From positions 1 to 64,000 of the forward strand of contig DDWL01000046.1 in NCBI GenBank assembly GCA_002345675.1: DNA of 64,000 nt, read 5' to 3'. The first letter of the stretch is position 1. Every line of letters starts with the position of its first letter. Positions 9,829 through 18,684 of the stretch are shown here, piece after piece. The stretch is from Bacteroidales bacterium UBA2287. GTDB taxonomy: Bacteria > Bacteroidota > Bacteroidia > Bacteroidales > Tenuifilaceae. The notes under the pieces are model-generated. The model was not told the origin of the DNA. It was given only the letters and a program-made list of their open reading frames with translations, and did no database searches. The position numbers were made by a program, and so were the translations under genes.

Positions 9829-9854
9829 TAAAAAAAGCCAGAAAAACTCTGGCT
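9829..9854 (-). terminator. Terminator of the DUF5606 gene
   Basis: AGCCAGA (9836-9842) pairs with TCTGGCT (9848-9854) around AAAAC. An A run to the left gives a U tract in the leftward transcript. Confidence 0.75.
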
Positions 9855-9886
9855 CGATTAATATTATAGTAAACTGTAAATTATGG

Positions 9887-10471
9887 TTATACAGCCTTTT
9901 TCCTAACTGTTGCCTTTTTGGCAGGAGCAGCGCTCTTGGGGGCAACTTTTTTAGGCTCGGCCTTTTTAGTCTCTTTTTTAGGTGCTGGTCCACTTGCCGC
10001 TGCTGCTTTCTTTGCCTTTGGCTTGGCTGTTGAATCGGCAGCGTCCTTACTATCCGCAACTTCTTCAACCTTTTCCTCAACGGGCTCCGAAAAATCGAGT
10101 ATACTCAATGCTTGCAACTGATTGTACCAAGTAAAAACCTTTTTTATGTCCGACATGTAAACCCTTTCGGTGTCGAAGTTGGGCAACACTTTTAGGAAAT
10201 GAGCCTTAAGCTGACTATTATCGGATTTGTGCGAAATTGTTGGCTTTGAATTCTCTAGCTGTTTAATTGCATCGAGCACTTCGCGAAGCGACTTTTCGCC
10301 ATCGGTAGTAAAAACTGCAATGTCCGACAGGGCGCTTGCCTTTGCCGATGCAGGAACATTCATTCGTTTGCCATCGGTTAGCGATTCAACAATAATACCG
10401 CTTCGCCCCTGCGAAATAAACTTGTAAAGACCGGAGTAACCCGAGATCGACATAATGTCTTTCAATGCCAT
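9887..10471 (-). CDS. DUF5606-family protein with Lys/Ala/Pro-rich tail
   Basis: The N-terminal half (about 1-135: MALKDIMSISGYSGLYKF, then GKRMNVPASAKASALSDIAVF) matches what I recognise as the DUF5606 family, typical of Bacteroidota and predicted to be cytoplasmic. The C-terminal 55 residues are a low-complexity Lys/Ala/Pro tail resembling histone H1 or ribosomal-protein tails, so binding to RNA or DNA is a reasonable guess but not shown. Single gene with its own terminator. The biochemical function of the family is unknown to me. Confidence 0.8.
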   Translation of the reverse strand: MALKDIMSISGYSGLYKFISQGRSGIIVESLTDGKRMNVPASAKASALSDIAVFTTDGEKSLREVLDAIKQLENSKPTISHKSDNSQLKAHFLKVLPNFDTERVYMSDIKKVFTWYNQLQALSILDFSEPVEEKVEEVADSKDAADSTAKPKAKKAAAASGPAPKKETKKAEPKKVAPKSAAPAKKATVRKKAV

Positions 10472-10608
10472 AGTATCAGATTTAATGTTATTGCGATTGC
10501 AAATGTATAAAAAAAAGGAGTTACAAAAGTTATAACATTGAGATTATTTGTTTTAGGGGTAACCCGAAATTAGCAATCGAATACCACAAAAGCACTTTTA
10601 CTACATGC

Positions 10609-10616
10609 TATATTTG
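10609..10616 (+). promoter_or_regulatory. Candidate -7 box for the SNF2 gene
   Basis: TATATTTG matches TAnnTTTG and lies about 110 bases before ATG 10725. No clear TTG is seen at -33. Confidence 0.35.
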
Positions 10617-10724
10617 CCTGATATGCAGACAAATAGTCTGCCATTTAAATCGAATATTTCTATTTTCAACAAATTTTTAGTTTTGGCATACACCTAAAAA
10701 GGGTTAATATTGCATAAAAAAAGA

Positions 10725-13610
10725 ATGAGCCCCGCCCCTTTTTTCGCCATTATTCTATCGAAACACCGATTTCTTGGCGATATTTTTACTGCCCACATAG
10801 TAAAACCAGTTAATGTTGACAATGGTATTTTCGCTATAGCCGATAATATAGTTCAAAGCAATACTAACCTTTGGAGAAATCAACTCTCAAGCAGTAATTT
10901 AGAGGCATTAAAAATAATAGAAGAAATTAGCGACAGCAGCCTTCTTAAAACCATTGGGCATAGGCATAAAACGGTTGTGGCTTTTTATAAAGAAGTAGAA
11001 ACTAAAGAACCAATTGCCAAATACGTTAAGGAATTTGTTGAACGACGAATGGCAAAGTGCTTCGACATTTTGGCAGCCGACCAAACGCCAGTATTTATAA
11101 AGGATAAAAAATCGAATAATCTATACGACACCAATCTGCTTAAGCTATATAGCGAAAAGGCTTCCCTCGTTTTTCAGTTTTCGGTAACACCAACCGAAAC
11201 CTCCTATCGCCTATCGGCGAGGCTTGGCACGCGAGTAGTTTCGTTAAAGTCAACCGATTCGTCGATAGTTTGTAATACACCTTGCATAGTTCGCATTGGC
11301 CGAAAAGTAATGCGTTTCGAGGGTGTCGACGCCAAAAAGTTACAACCATTCTTCACTAAGCCCGAAATTTCGATTCCCAAATCGGCCGAACGAAAGTACT
11401 TCGAAACATTTGTGCTTAACGCTGTTCGCGAACACGAGGTTGAAGCCCAAGGCTTTACCGTTGAAAAGGTTAACACCAACAAACGTGCAGTGCTAAACGT
11501 TGAAACCCTACTTTCGGGGCATTTAGGGTTTACACTGGAGTTTAAGTACGGAACAAAGGGATTTTTGTGCCACACGCAAACAAAACGGGAGGTAATTTTT
11601 ATTGAACTTCACGACAGTTACATTTTTAAGTACTTCGACAGGGAAACCGAATGGGAGAAGGAAGTTATAAACAGCCTCGAACAATTGGGGCTACGAAAGG
11701 GTAACGGAGCCGATTTTCTGCCTTCGCACATTCATAAAATGCCGCCTGTAAATAGTGCTCCATTGCTTATCGATTGGCTTAACGTTAACGCCGAAAAAAT
11801 TGCCGATTTAAATATTACAATCGACCAAAAGGGGCTCGACATTCAGTACTACATTGGAAGCGTTGATGTTGACCTAAATTCGAGATTTAATAACGACTGG
11901 TTCGACATATACGGAACTGTAAAACTCGATGAACTCGAAATTCCCCTTCTAAAGCTAAAAAAGAACCTTCTTAATGGCATTCGCGAGTACGTTTTGCCCA
12001 ATGGGCAAATTTTAATTCTTCCCGAGCACTGGTTTGTAAAATACCGCCAACTTTTTGCTTTTGCAACCGAAGAAAAGGGTACGCTTCGCATTAACCGGGC
12101 TCTTTTTAATTTAATGGAAGAAATGGGCGTCGACAACCCCGATGCGGAGGAACTTAGAAGGCGATTTGTTGAGTCGGAGCAGCCAACCGAAGTAGTTCTA
12201 CCCAAAGGACTTAAGGCTACTTTGCGAAGCTACCAAAAAATGGGGCTGTACTGGCTGCAGTTGCTCCACAAAAACAGACTTGGGGGCTGTCTTGCCGACG
12301 ACATGGGACTTGGCAAAACCCTTCAAACCATAGCATTACTGCTATACGTAAAGGAACTAAACGGGAAAAAGAATAAAAACTTACCAACTCTAATTGTCCT
12401 TCCTACCTCGCTTATTTTTAACTGGAAAAACGAAATTGAGCGCTTTGCGCCAAGTTTAACAATTTACACATACACTGGAACCGAGAGGGATTTGCAAACG
12501 GCCTACAATGGCAACTTCGACATAATTCTTACAACATACGGCATAATCCGAAACGACATAGAAACACTTTCGACTTATGCCTTTAACTACCTAATTCTCG
12601 ACGAAGGGCAAGCCGTTAAAAACCCTACAAGCAAAACCTACCGAGCAATTCTTCAGCTAAAAGGCTCGCACTTTTTAACCCTAAGCGGAACGCCTATTGA
12701 GAACAGCGTTATCGACCTTTGGTCGCAGCTCAACTTTTTAAACCGAGGAATGCTTGGGTCGATAAAGCAGTTTAAGGAAGAATTTGGCGCTTCGACAGGA
12801 AGCGAAATGGCCGAATGGGGAGTTGAGCATCTTAAAAAGTTAATAAAACCCTTTGTACTTAGGCGAACAAAGGATGAAGTTGTGAAGGATTTGCCCCCAG
12901 TTACCCGTCAGGTTGTTTTGTGTAACATGAGCGAAAAGCAGCAAGAAATTTACGAAACCGAAAAAACTGCAGTTCAAAAGGAGATACTAAAAAGCATTGA
13001 ACTGGTAGGCTATAATAAATCGGCAATTGCCATTTTACGCTCGTTAACCCGACTACGGCAAATAGCCAACCACCCTGCAATGCTCGACGATTACAGGTAT
13101 TCCGATTCGGGTAAGTACTACGAAATTTGCGAAAGTATTAGCACAATTGTGGCCGAGAACCATAAAATTATAATCTTCTCGTCGTTTGTAAAGCACTTAA
13201 AGCTTGTCGAAAAGTACTTGAATAACAACGAAATTGGCTACCAAATGCTTACTGGCGCAACCGCCAACCGAAAGGAAGTTGTTGAAGATTTTAACTCGAA
13301 TCCTGAGGTTAAAGTTTTTCTTATTTCGCTAAAAGCTGGAGGCGTAGGCCTTAACCTAACTGCTGCCGACTACGTTTTTATAATCGACCCATGGTGGAAC
13401 CCCGCTGCCGAAGAGCAGGCAATTGCCCGTTCGCATCGAATTGGACAGGATAAACCCGTTTTTGTATACCGTTTTATTACCTCCGACACCCTCGAAGAGA
13501 AAATTCAGAAGCTTCAAAGTAAAAAGGCCAGTCTAGCTGCCGAAATTGTAGGAACCAGCAATCCGCTTTCGATTATTGGGAAGGAAAATTTACTGGAAAT
13601 GTTCGAATAA
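10725..13610 (+). CDS. SNF2-family DEAD/DEAH helicase-like ATPase
   Basis: A 961-residue protein if ATG 10725 is the start; an in-frame TTG at 10710 is the alternative. The two helicase lobes are complete. Motif I is ADDMGLGKTLQT near 525, motif II is DEGQ near 625 (a variant of DEAQ/DEAH), motif III is SGTPIENS, and the C-lobe has SLKAGGVGLNL and SHRIGQ near 904. The N-terminal 500 residues are unlike the helicase lobes and carry no zinc-binding SWIM cysteine pattern. Such proteins move along double-stranded DNA or displace bound proteins such as RNA polymerase. It is a single gene with no defence-system neighbours, so a housekeeping role is more likely than DISARM-like defence. Confidence 0.88.
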   Translation: MSPAPFFAIILSKHRFLGDIFTAHIVKPVNVDNGIFAIADNIVQSNTNLWRNQLSSSNLEALKIIEEISDSSLLKTIGHRHKTVVAFYKEVETKEPIAKYVKEFVERRMAKCFDILAADQTPVFIKDKKSNNLYDTNLLKLYSEKASLVFQFSVTPTETSYRLSARLGTRVVSLKSTDSSIVCNTPCIVRIGRKVMRFEGVDAKKLQPFFTKPEISIPKSAERKYFETFVLNAVREHEVEAQGFTVEKVNTNKRAVLNVETLLSGHLGFTLEFKYGTKGFLCHTQTKREVIFIELHDSYIFKYFDRETEWEKEVINSLEQLGLRKGNGADFLPSHIHKMPPVNSAPLLIDWLNVNAEKIADLNITIDQKGLDIQYYIGSVDVDLNSRFNNDWFDIYGTVKLDELEIPLLKLKKNLLNGIREYVLPNGQILILPEHWFVKYRQLFAFATEEKGTLRINRALFNLMEEMGVDNPDAEELRRRFVESEQPTEVVLPKGLKATLRSYQKMGLYWLQLLHKNRLGGCLADDMGLGKTLQTIALLLYVKELNGKKNKNLPTLIVLPTSLIFNWKNEIERFAPSLTIYTYTGTERDLQTAYNGNFDIILTTYGIIRNDIETLSTYAFNYLILDEGQAVKNPTSKTYRAILQLKGSHFLTLSGTPIENSVIDLWSQLNFLNRGMLGSIKQFKEEFGASTGSEMAEWGVEHLKKLIKPFVLRRTKDEVVKDLPPVTRQVVLCNMSEKQQEIYETEKTAVQKEILKSIELVGYNKSAIAILRSLTRLRQIANHPAMLDDYRYSDSGKYYEICESISTIVAENHKIIIFSSFVKHLKLVEKYLNNNEIGYQMLTGATANRKEVVEDFNSNPEVKVFLISLKAGGVGLNLTAADYVFIIDPWWNPAAEEQAIARSHRIGQDKPVFVYRFITSDTLEEKIQKLQSKKASLAAEIVGTSNPLSIIGKENLLEMFE

Positions 13611-13635
13611 ATAGATTTTTTCTATTCGAGTGCCA

Positions 13636-13658
13636 AACAAATATGATGTGTATTTGTT
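13636..13658. promoter_or_regulatory. Inverted repeat upstream of the copper ATPase
   Basis: AACAAATA, seven spacer bases, TATTTGTT: perfect eight-base arms 34 bases before the ATPase start. A metal-responsive operator is plausible from position alone; no regulator gene is adjacent. Confidence 0.35.
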
Positions 13659-13692
13659 CTATTTTAGTACATTATGCCTATAATAGATCATA

Positions 13693-15909
13693 ATGAAATC
13701 CGAGAAAAAAATATATCGAGTTGTAGGCATGTCGTGTGCAGCCTGCGCTACGAGTGTTGAAAGTACCCTTAAGTCGAATTTGGGAGTAGTTGACGCAGGC
13801 GTAAACCTTATTAATAGTACCGTTTGGGTAGAATTCGACATACAAAAAAGCAACCCTACAAGCCTTCAAAAATCGATTCGGTCAGCTGGTTACGACTTAA
13901 TAATTGACGAGGAGAGCACGCCCGAAACCCTCGAAAAGGGGAAAATGCTCGAAAGCCAAAAACTTCTTCGAAGAACCATTGCTTCAGCAATTTTTACGCT
14001 TCCCGTTTTTATTCTTGGGATGTTTTTTATGCACTGGGAGTACTCCAGTTACTTGTCGCTGATTCTGTCGACCCCAATTCTTTTTTGGTTTGGCAGGTAT
14101 TTTTACATAAACGCATGGAAACAGCTAATGCACCTAAAGGCAAATATGGATACGCTTGTGGCTTTAAGTACACTAACTGCTTATGTTTTCAGCGTTGTAA
14201 ATACCTTTTATCCCGAAATTTGGACCAGCCGAGGAATTGCAGCGCACGTTTACTTCGAATCGGCTGCGGTAATTATAACCTTTATTCTTTTAGGTAAATG
14301 GCTCGAGGAGAGGGCAAAAAGCAGCACATCGTCCTCAATAAAAAAACTTATGGGCTTACAGCCCAATATGGTAACAATAGTAGAAAATAATGAACTTCGA
14401 GAAATTCCAATTGAGCAGGTCGAAAAGGGTCAAATTGTGCTTGTTAACCCAGGAAACCGAATTCCTGTCGATGGAGTAGTTGTTGAGGGCAACTCGTGGA
14501 TTGACGAAAGTTCAATAACGGGCGAACCTTTACCTACAGAGAAAAAAGCTGGCGATACAGTGTACTCTGGCACATCGAACGAAAAAGGCTCGCTTAAAGT
14601 TAAAGCCGAAAAAGTAGGCTCCGAAACCATACTTAGCCAAATAGTAAAAGTGGTGCAGGATGCCCAAAACTCGAAGGCTCCAATTCAGAAACTTGCCGAT
14701 AAAATTGCTGGAAAATTTGTTCCAATTGTGCTTTTAATTGCACTTTTTAGCCTTGCCATTTGGATTATTTTTGGGGGAGAAAAAGGAGTTGTTCATGGCA
14801 TTTTGGCATTTGTTACCGTTTTAGCCATTGCCTGTCCCTGTGCGCTTGGCTTAGCCACTCCAACAGCAATTACAGTAGGAATTGGACGAGCATCGAACTA
14901 CAATATTCTTATAAAAGATTCGCAAAGCCTCGAAATTGCTCATAAAATAACCTACGTTGTATTCGATAAAACAGGCACCATAACCGAGGGGAAACCTTTG
15001 GTTTCGAATACTATTTGGGATGTAGCAGGAAGCGAAAAGGACTTGCTAATCGATATAATTTACACAATCGAAAGTCAATCCCAACACCCTATTGCCAGCG
15101 CAATTGCATCGTATTTATTTGGAAAAGGGGCAAAACTTATCGATATACCTACGGCTAAAACCGAACCTGGCCTTGGGGTATACGCCACTTATAATGGAGT
15201 AACCTACTATATTGGCAACGAACTTTTTATGGAGAATACGGGAGCAATGCTTCCCGGCGACATTGAGTTTGAACTACCTGTATGGCAGGCAGAAGGGCGT
15301 ACGCCAGTATTTATTTCGAATGGCGAAAAAGTACTCGCTGCAATGTCGGTATCGGATAAAGTAAAAGCATCGTCGGCCGAAGCTATCTCGCTACTCAAAA
15401 GTATGAACATTCAAACGGCAATTTATACTGGCGATAATGCCATGGCTACTCAACGTGTTTGCGACGAAGTTGGAATTACAAACTTTAAAGCAGCGCTTCT
15501 TCCTACACAAAAAACGGCAGCCCTTGAGCAGCTTCAAAACGAAGGTCATATTGTTGCCATGGTAGGCGACGGCATTAACGACTCGCAGGCTTTGGCTAAA
15601 GCCAATGTAAGCATTGCCATGGGAAAGGGCTCCGATATTGCTATGGATGTAGCTGGAATTACCCTTATTTCGTCGGACTTAACCCTTGTTGCAAAAACCA
15701 TTAACCTTTCGAAAAAAACAATAATAGTTGTTATGCAGAATTTGTTCTGGGCCTTTTTTTACAATATACTTGGAATTCCATTAGCTGCGGGTATTCTTTA
15801 CCCCTTTATTGGTTACCAATTCGACCCAATGGTAGCGGGAATAGCCATGGCACTAAGTTCAGTTTCGGTTGTTTCGAACAGCTTAAGGTTAAAACACATT
15901 TCGATTTAG
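13693..15909 (+). CDS. copA: Copper-exporting P1B-type ATPase
   Basis: 738 residues. One N-terminal heavy-metal domain has the ligand motif GMSCAACA (about 14-21). It is followed by the membrane helices, the actuator loop with SSITGEPLP near 275, the intramembrane AIACPCALG (CPC near 382), the phosphorylation site DKTGTITEG near 425, the nucleotide-binding HPIASAI, and GDGINDSQAL near 625. CPC and a single CxxC domain indicate Cu(I) or Ag(I) export across the inner membrane. Length and motif order are complete. It is monocistronic, with no CopZ or CueR-like gene beside it. The inverted repeat at 13636-13658 may control it. Confidence 0.9.
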   Translation: MKSEKKIYRVVGMSCAACATSVESTLKSNLGVVDAGVNLINSTVWVEFDIQKSNPTSLQKSIRSAGYDLIIDEESTPETLEKGKMLESQKLLRRTIASAIFTLPVFILGMFFMHWEYSSYLSLILSTPILFWFGRYFYINAWKQLMHLKANMDTLVALSTLTAYVFSVVNTFYPEIWTSRGIAAHVYFESAAVIITFILLGKWLEERAKSSTSSSIKKLMGLQPNMVTIVENNELREIPIEQVEKGQIVLVNPGNRIPVDGVVVEGNSWIDESSITGEPLPTEKKAGDTVYSGTSNEKGSLKVKAEKVGSETILSQIVKVVQDAQNSKAPIQKLADKIAGKFVPIVLLIALFSLAIWIIFGGEKGVVHGILAFVTVLAIACPCALGLATPTAITVGIGRASNYNILIKDSQSLEIAHKITYVVFDKTGTITEGKPLVSNTIWDVAGSEKDLLIDIIYTIESQSQHPIASAIASYLFGKGAKLIDIPTAKTEPGLGVYATYNGVTYYIGNELFMENTGAMLPGDIEFELPVWQAEGRTPVFISNGEKVLAAMSVSDKVKASSAEAISLLKSMNIQTAIYTGDNAMATQRVCDEVGITNFKAALLPTQKTAALEQLQNEGHIVAMVGDGINDSQALAKANVSIAMGKGSDIAMDVAGITLISSDLTLVAKTINLSKKTIIVVMQNLFWAFFYNILGIPLAAGILYPFIGYQFDPMVAGIAMALSSVSVVSNSLRLKHISI

Positions 15910-16130
15910 GCTTAAACTTGAAATAACTTACAACTCGATATTCTTGTATCAATTTATTTGTTTTCAAAAAAGTATGACTTCTAACCCATTAATTTTTAAC
16001 ATCAACTCCGTTTCGAAAAAAAGGTTGAACAAAACAGAAAAATTAAAAAAGTGTATTAACTTGCATTACTATTCGTTATACTATGAAATTAACTTTTAAA
16101 CAATAGTTAATCCTAAATTTAACCAGTTAA

Positions 16131-16799
16131 ATGGAACTCATTATCATCATAATTCTTCTGTTTTACATTGCTTTTCTGCAGTACCAATTGCACCGTAAAA
16201 CAATGTATGTAGAAGATTTGACCAATAAAATGATGGAGTTCGAAAAACGCCTCGATCCCGAAGGAGTTGCAAAACTTTTAAAAGACAAGAATACCCCCGA
16301 TTTATCGCTACGTGTAAATACCCTTCTCGAAGCATCGGTGCAACGCTTTCTGCTTGAAGAAGAACCTACCTGCAAACTTTTTATACACTACACGCGCGAA
16401 GAATCAGTTGCAATGAAAATTTTTGATGAAGGTTTTATTTTTGCCGACTCTTTTCACAAAACTGCCGAAGCAGTTACCACCGATCAAATTAACTTGGTGT
16501 ACAAACACTACCTTCATAAAAACTATGGTAAATACGTTGTTTTAATTGCCATTTCGAAAGATGTATTTAACTACTATACCGACGAAATTGGCAAATCGAA
16601 AAAAGTGCTAAACGTAGAGCAACTTCTTAGCGAAATTGGGCCAAGCATAAACGAAAACGACGATGAAGTTTACTTGTTGCCCAAACAATTTATAAAGGGC
16701 TACATTAACCTCGAAACAGGCGAGACAATTAAAAACCCCAATTACAACCCTTCGTTCAACTCGCCAAAATTCAAAATTAACCTCGAGAAGTTAGCGTAA
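16131..16799 (+). CDS. Conserved membrane-anchored protein of unknown function
   Basis: 222 residues with one N-terminal membrane helix (LIIIIILLFYIAF, about 3-20), a short coiled stretch, then a soluble domain. That domain holds FIHYTREESVAMKIFDEGF near 84-102 and LLPKQFIKGYINLETG near 185. I recognise the pattern as widespread in Bacteroidota proteins without assigned function. The HYT...I...GF arrangement faintly recalls the start of ADP-ribosyltransferase-like folds, but no full catalytic triad can be pointed out, so this is only a hint. The topology puts the domain in the cytoplasm. It stands alone between copA and a convergent gene. Confidence 0.6.
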   Translation: MELIIIIILLFYIAFLQYQLHRKTMYVEDLTNKMMEFEKRLDPEGVAKLLKDKNTPDLSLRVNTLLEASVQRFLLEEEPTCKLFIHYTREESVAMKIFDEGFIFADSFHKTAEAVTTDQINLVYKHYLHKNYGKYVVLIAISKDVFNYYTDEIGKSKKVLNVEQLLSEIGPSINENDDEVYLLPKQFIKGYINLETGETIKNPNYNPSFNSPKFKINLEKLA

Positions 16800-16809
16800 C
16801 ATCAATATC

Positions 16810-18147
16810 TTAGTTTTTATTTATTGCATTGTAGTAACTCGCAATGTGCATACTGTAATTGCTAAATCGCTGGGCAATAGCTAAATTCATTTGGTCAACA
16901 CCTTCTTTCCCCTTATACTCTTCAATGGATTTGTTTAACTCTTGCAGTTCAGCGGATCCCGACGCTTCGAATTTTGGATCGGCAATGAGTTTTTTGGGCA
17001 CCCATTTTAAAAGCGTTTTGTTAACCTGTTTCGAAACATCAACCGAACCCATTGCTGCAATATGAACTGGAAACTGGGAGTTATATTCAACCATTTCAAC
17101 GGGATTTTGAAGTGCCACTAACATTGGGTGCAATGAATCGTTTGTTTCGTAGGCTTTTCGGAGCTCGAGCCACTGAAAGCGTTCAAGAACGCTGTGCTTA
17201 TTCGAAACCAGTTGAACCGCATTGTCCTTGCTTCGAGACAAACCAATCATAGCCTTTATATTAATCCAAAGCATTTTTAGCGTGCTTGTTCCAGGAAGTG
17301 GAGCCGTGTGATAGGGCATCGACATGTCGCCAAGGTAGTGCATGCCCCAGCCCATAAAGCGATACGCCCAGTAATCTTCGCCTAACTCAAAGGCAAGTTC
17401 AGATAAAACCTTATACTGCTGAATGCGGTACTCGGGGTAGGTCTTCTTTAAAAATGCTCCAAATTTGAAAATTATTTTAGCTTCGTGGTAAAAACCCATG
17501 TGAAAAGGGGCTTGACTGCCATAGTCTAAATTTGGGTTTCCAAAGGGCTGACTACCAAAGCCATAAATCTTACCATGCTCCGTATTATTATCCTCGTAAA
17601 GACCAAGGTCGAACCCATAGTCGGGCTCATCGTTTGCGCTAACCAGTACCGAAAGTGGACTTACCATATCGCCCTCGCTAAGGGCAAGGTAAACGGTGCG
17701 TTTCATTTCCGAAACATCGCTAAGTGTAGTTAACTCTTGAGGCAAAACGGTTGGCTTTCCCTCAGCCTCTTCACCTGGTAAAAGGTGAAGGTATAGCCTC
17801 ATTTTAACATTGGGGTTAATACGAATGGCATGGTAAAAACGGATAACAATATCCTCTTTATTTCCAGTGGCTTTAAATGCTAATGCTTCGGGAAGGGGGT
17901 CGTAGTTGGGAAGGTTTTGCCTCGACCAATCTTCGAGTTCGGCAAGTTTCAATTCAATTGCCTTTTCGTTGCGAAACAAAAACGACCTTAGCTCACGAAC
18001 TTCAATACTTTCGCTACTTGCGAGCTGCGGAATACGCGACAAAACCTGATGCGCTAAAAGTGGATGCTCCGACCATGCCCAAAGGCTCGAGTTTATGGTA
18101 AAAACCATTGCCAACGACAGCAAGGCAGTACGTATAATTCTATTCAT
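16810..18147 (-). CDS. Exported zinc-dependent phospholipase C / S1-P1 nuclease-like protein
   Basis: The start is ATG 18147; an in-frame TTG three codons upstream is less likely. A signal peptide of about 25 residues ends near SLWAWSEHP. In this superfamily the mature protein begins with Trp, which binds zinc through its backbone, and WSEHPLLAHQ fits. Further candidate ligands are YHAI near 130 and the typical HYLGDMSMPYHT near 270. Phosphodiester cleavage of lipids or nucleic acids is therefore likely, in the periplasm or outside the cell. At about 445 residues it is longer than Bacillus PLC, with an extra C-terminal helical region. Substrate unknown. Confidence 0.7.
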   Translation of the reverse strand: MNRIIRTALLSLAMVFTINSSLWAWSEHPLLAHQVLSRIPQLASSESIEVRELRSFLFRNEKAIELKLAELEDWSRQNLPNYDPLPEALAFKATGNKEDIVIRFYHAIRINPNVKMRLYLHLLPGEEAEGKPTVLPQELTTLSDVSEMKRTVYLALSEGDMVSPLSVLVSANDEPDYGFDLGLYEDNNTEHGKIYGFGSQPFGNPNLDYGSQAPFHMGFYHEAKIIFKFGAFLKKTYPEYRIQQYKVLSELAFELGEDYWAYRFMGWGMHYLGDMSMPYHTAPLPGTSTLKMLWINIKAMIGLSRSKDNAVQLVSNKHSVLERFQWLELRKAYETNDSLHPMLVALQNPVEMVEYNSQFPVHIAAMGSVDVSKQVNKTLLKWVPKKLIADPKFEASGSAELQELNKSIEEYKGKEGVDQMNLAIAQRFSNYSMHIASYYNAINKN

Positions 18148-18274
18148 GGTTCTCAAATTTTAATGCAATACTAAAGAAAAATTAGGTCGAAAAAAAGCAA
18201 TTAACAGTAAAACAACAATTAGCTAAAGTTGAATTTGCTTCAACCATTGAGAACAATACCTCTGTAAATTTTTA

Positions 18275-18300
18275 TTTCACGCAGAGGCGCAAAGGCGCAT
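18275..18300. repeat. GCGCAAAGGCGC-type intergenic word
   Basis: TTTCACGCAGAGGCGCAAAG and the following GCGC resemble 26951, 30722 and 48080. This short repeat family is scattered between genes. Confidence 0.5.
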
Positions 18301-18423
18301 GTTATTGATTGTCAAAACAATAACAAATCATGTGTTCGTTTCGCATTCTACTGTAAATCTGGATATTACGAAACATTAACGAGCTATTGAAGTACAATTC
18401 ATCTTGAAAAGAATTCTTTTTCC

Positions 18424-18455
18424 TTGCTATTTCCTTTTTATTGTGCTTACCTTTG
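18424..18455 (+). promoter_or_regulatory. Promoter of the thiamine uptake operon
   Basis: TTG (18424-18426), 21 bases, then TACCTTTG (18448-18455) fits the Bacteroidota TTG/TAnnTTTG pattern. It would start RNA near 18462, just before the riboswitch P1 stem. Confidence 0.65.
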
Positions 18456-18465
18456 CCCCCGAATA

Positions 18466-18548
18466 ACTTTTTAGGGGTGCCTTAATACAAGGGCTGAGAT
18501 TATACCCTCTGAACCTGATCCGGGTAGTGCCGGCGAAGGAAAAAGAGT
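18466..18548 (+). promoter_or_regulatory. TPP riboswitch (THI element)
   Basis: The conserved core is plain: GGGGTGCC at 18474-18481, GGCTGAGAT at 18492-18500, ACCCTCTGAACCTGATCCGG at 18504-18523, then GTAGTGCCGGCGAAGGAA. A closing P1 helix forms between ACTTTTT (18466-) and AAAAGAGT (-18548). It senses thiamine pyrophosphate. About 135 bases separate it from the receptor ATG. No clear terminator hairpin is visible, so control of translation or a distal attenuator is possible. Confidence 0.95.
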
Positions 18549-18684
18549 AAAAAAGCCAACCTACCGTATTTCTACCCCTTTTTATGGTTTTCTGTCGGAT
18601 TTTAATGGCAAATGGCCTGTGCATACCATTTTGCAATTAAACTTCTGGAGAATTAATTGTTTAACCACTAAAAGGATTTTAAAA

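Noticed and set aside
9703..10080. Arg/Gln/Lys-rich frame on the minus strand
   Set aside because: It overlaps the low-complexity tail of the DUF5606 gene in another phase and continues into repeat words.
10725..13610. SNF2 protein as part of a phage-defence island
   Set aside because: No methylase, nuclease, phospholipase D or other defence partner is adjacent; the neighbours are housekeeping or metal transport genes.
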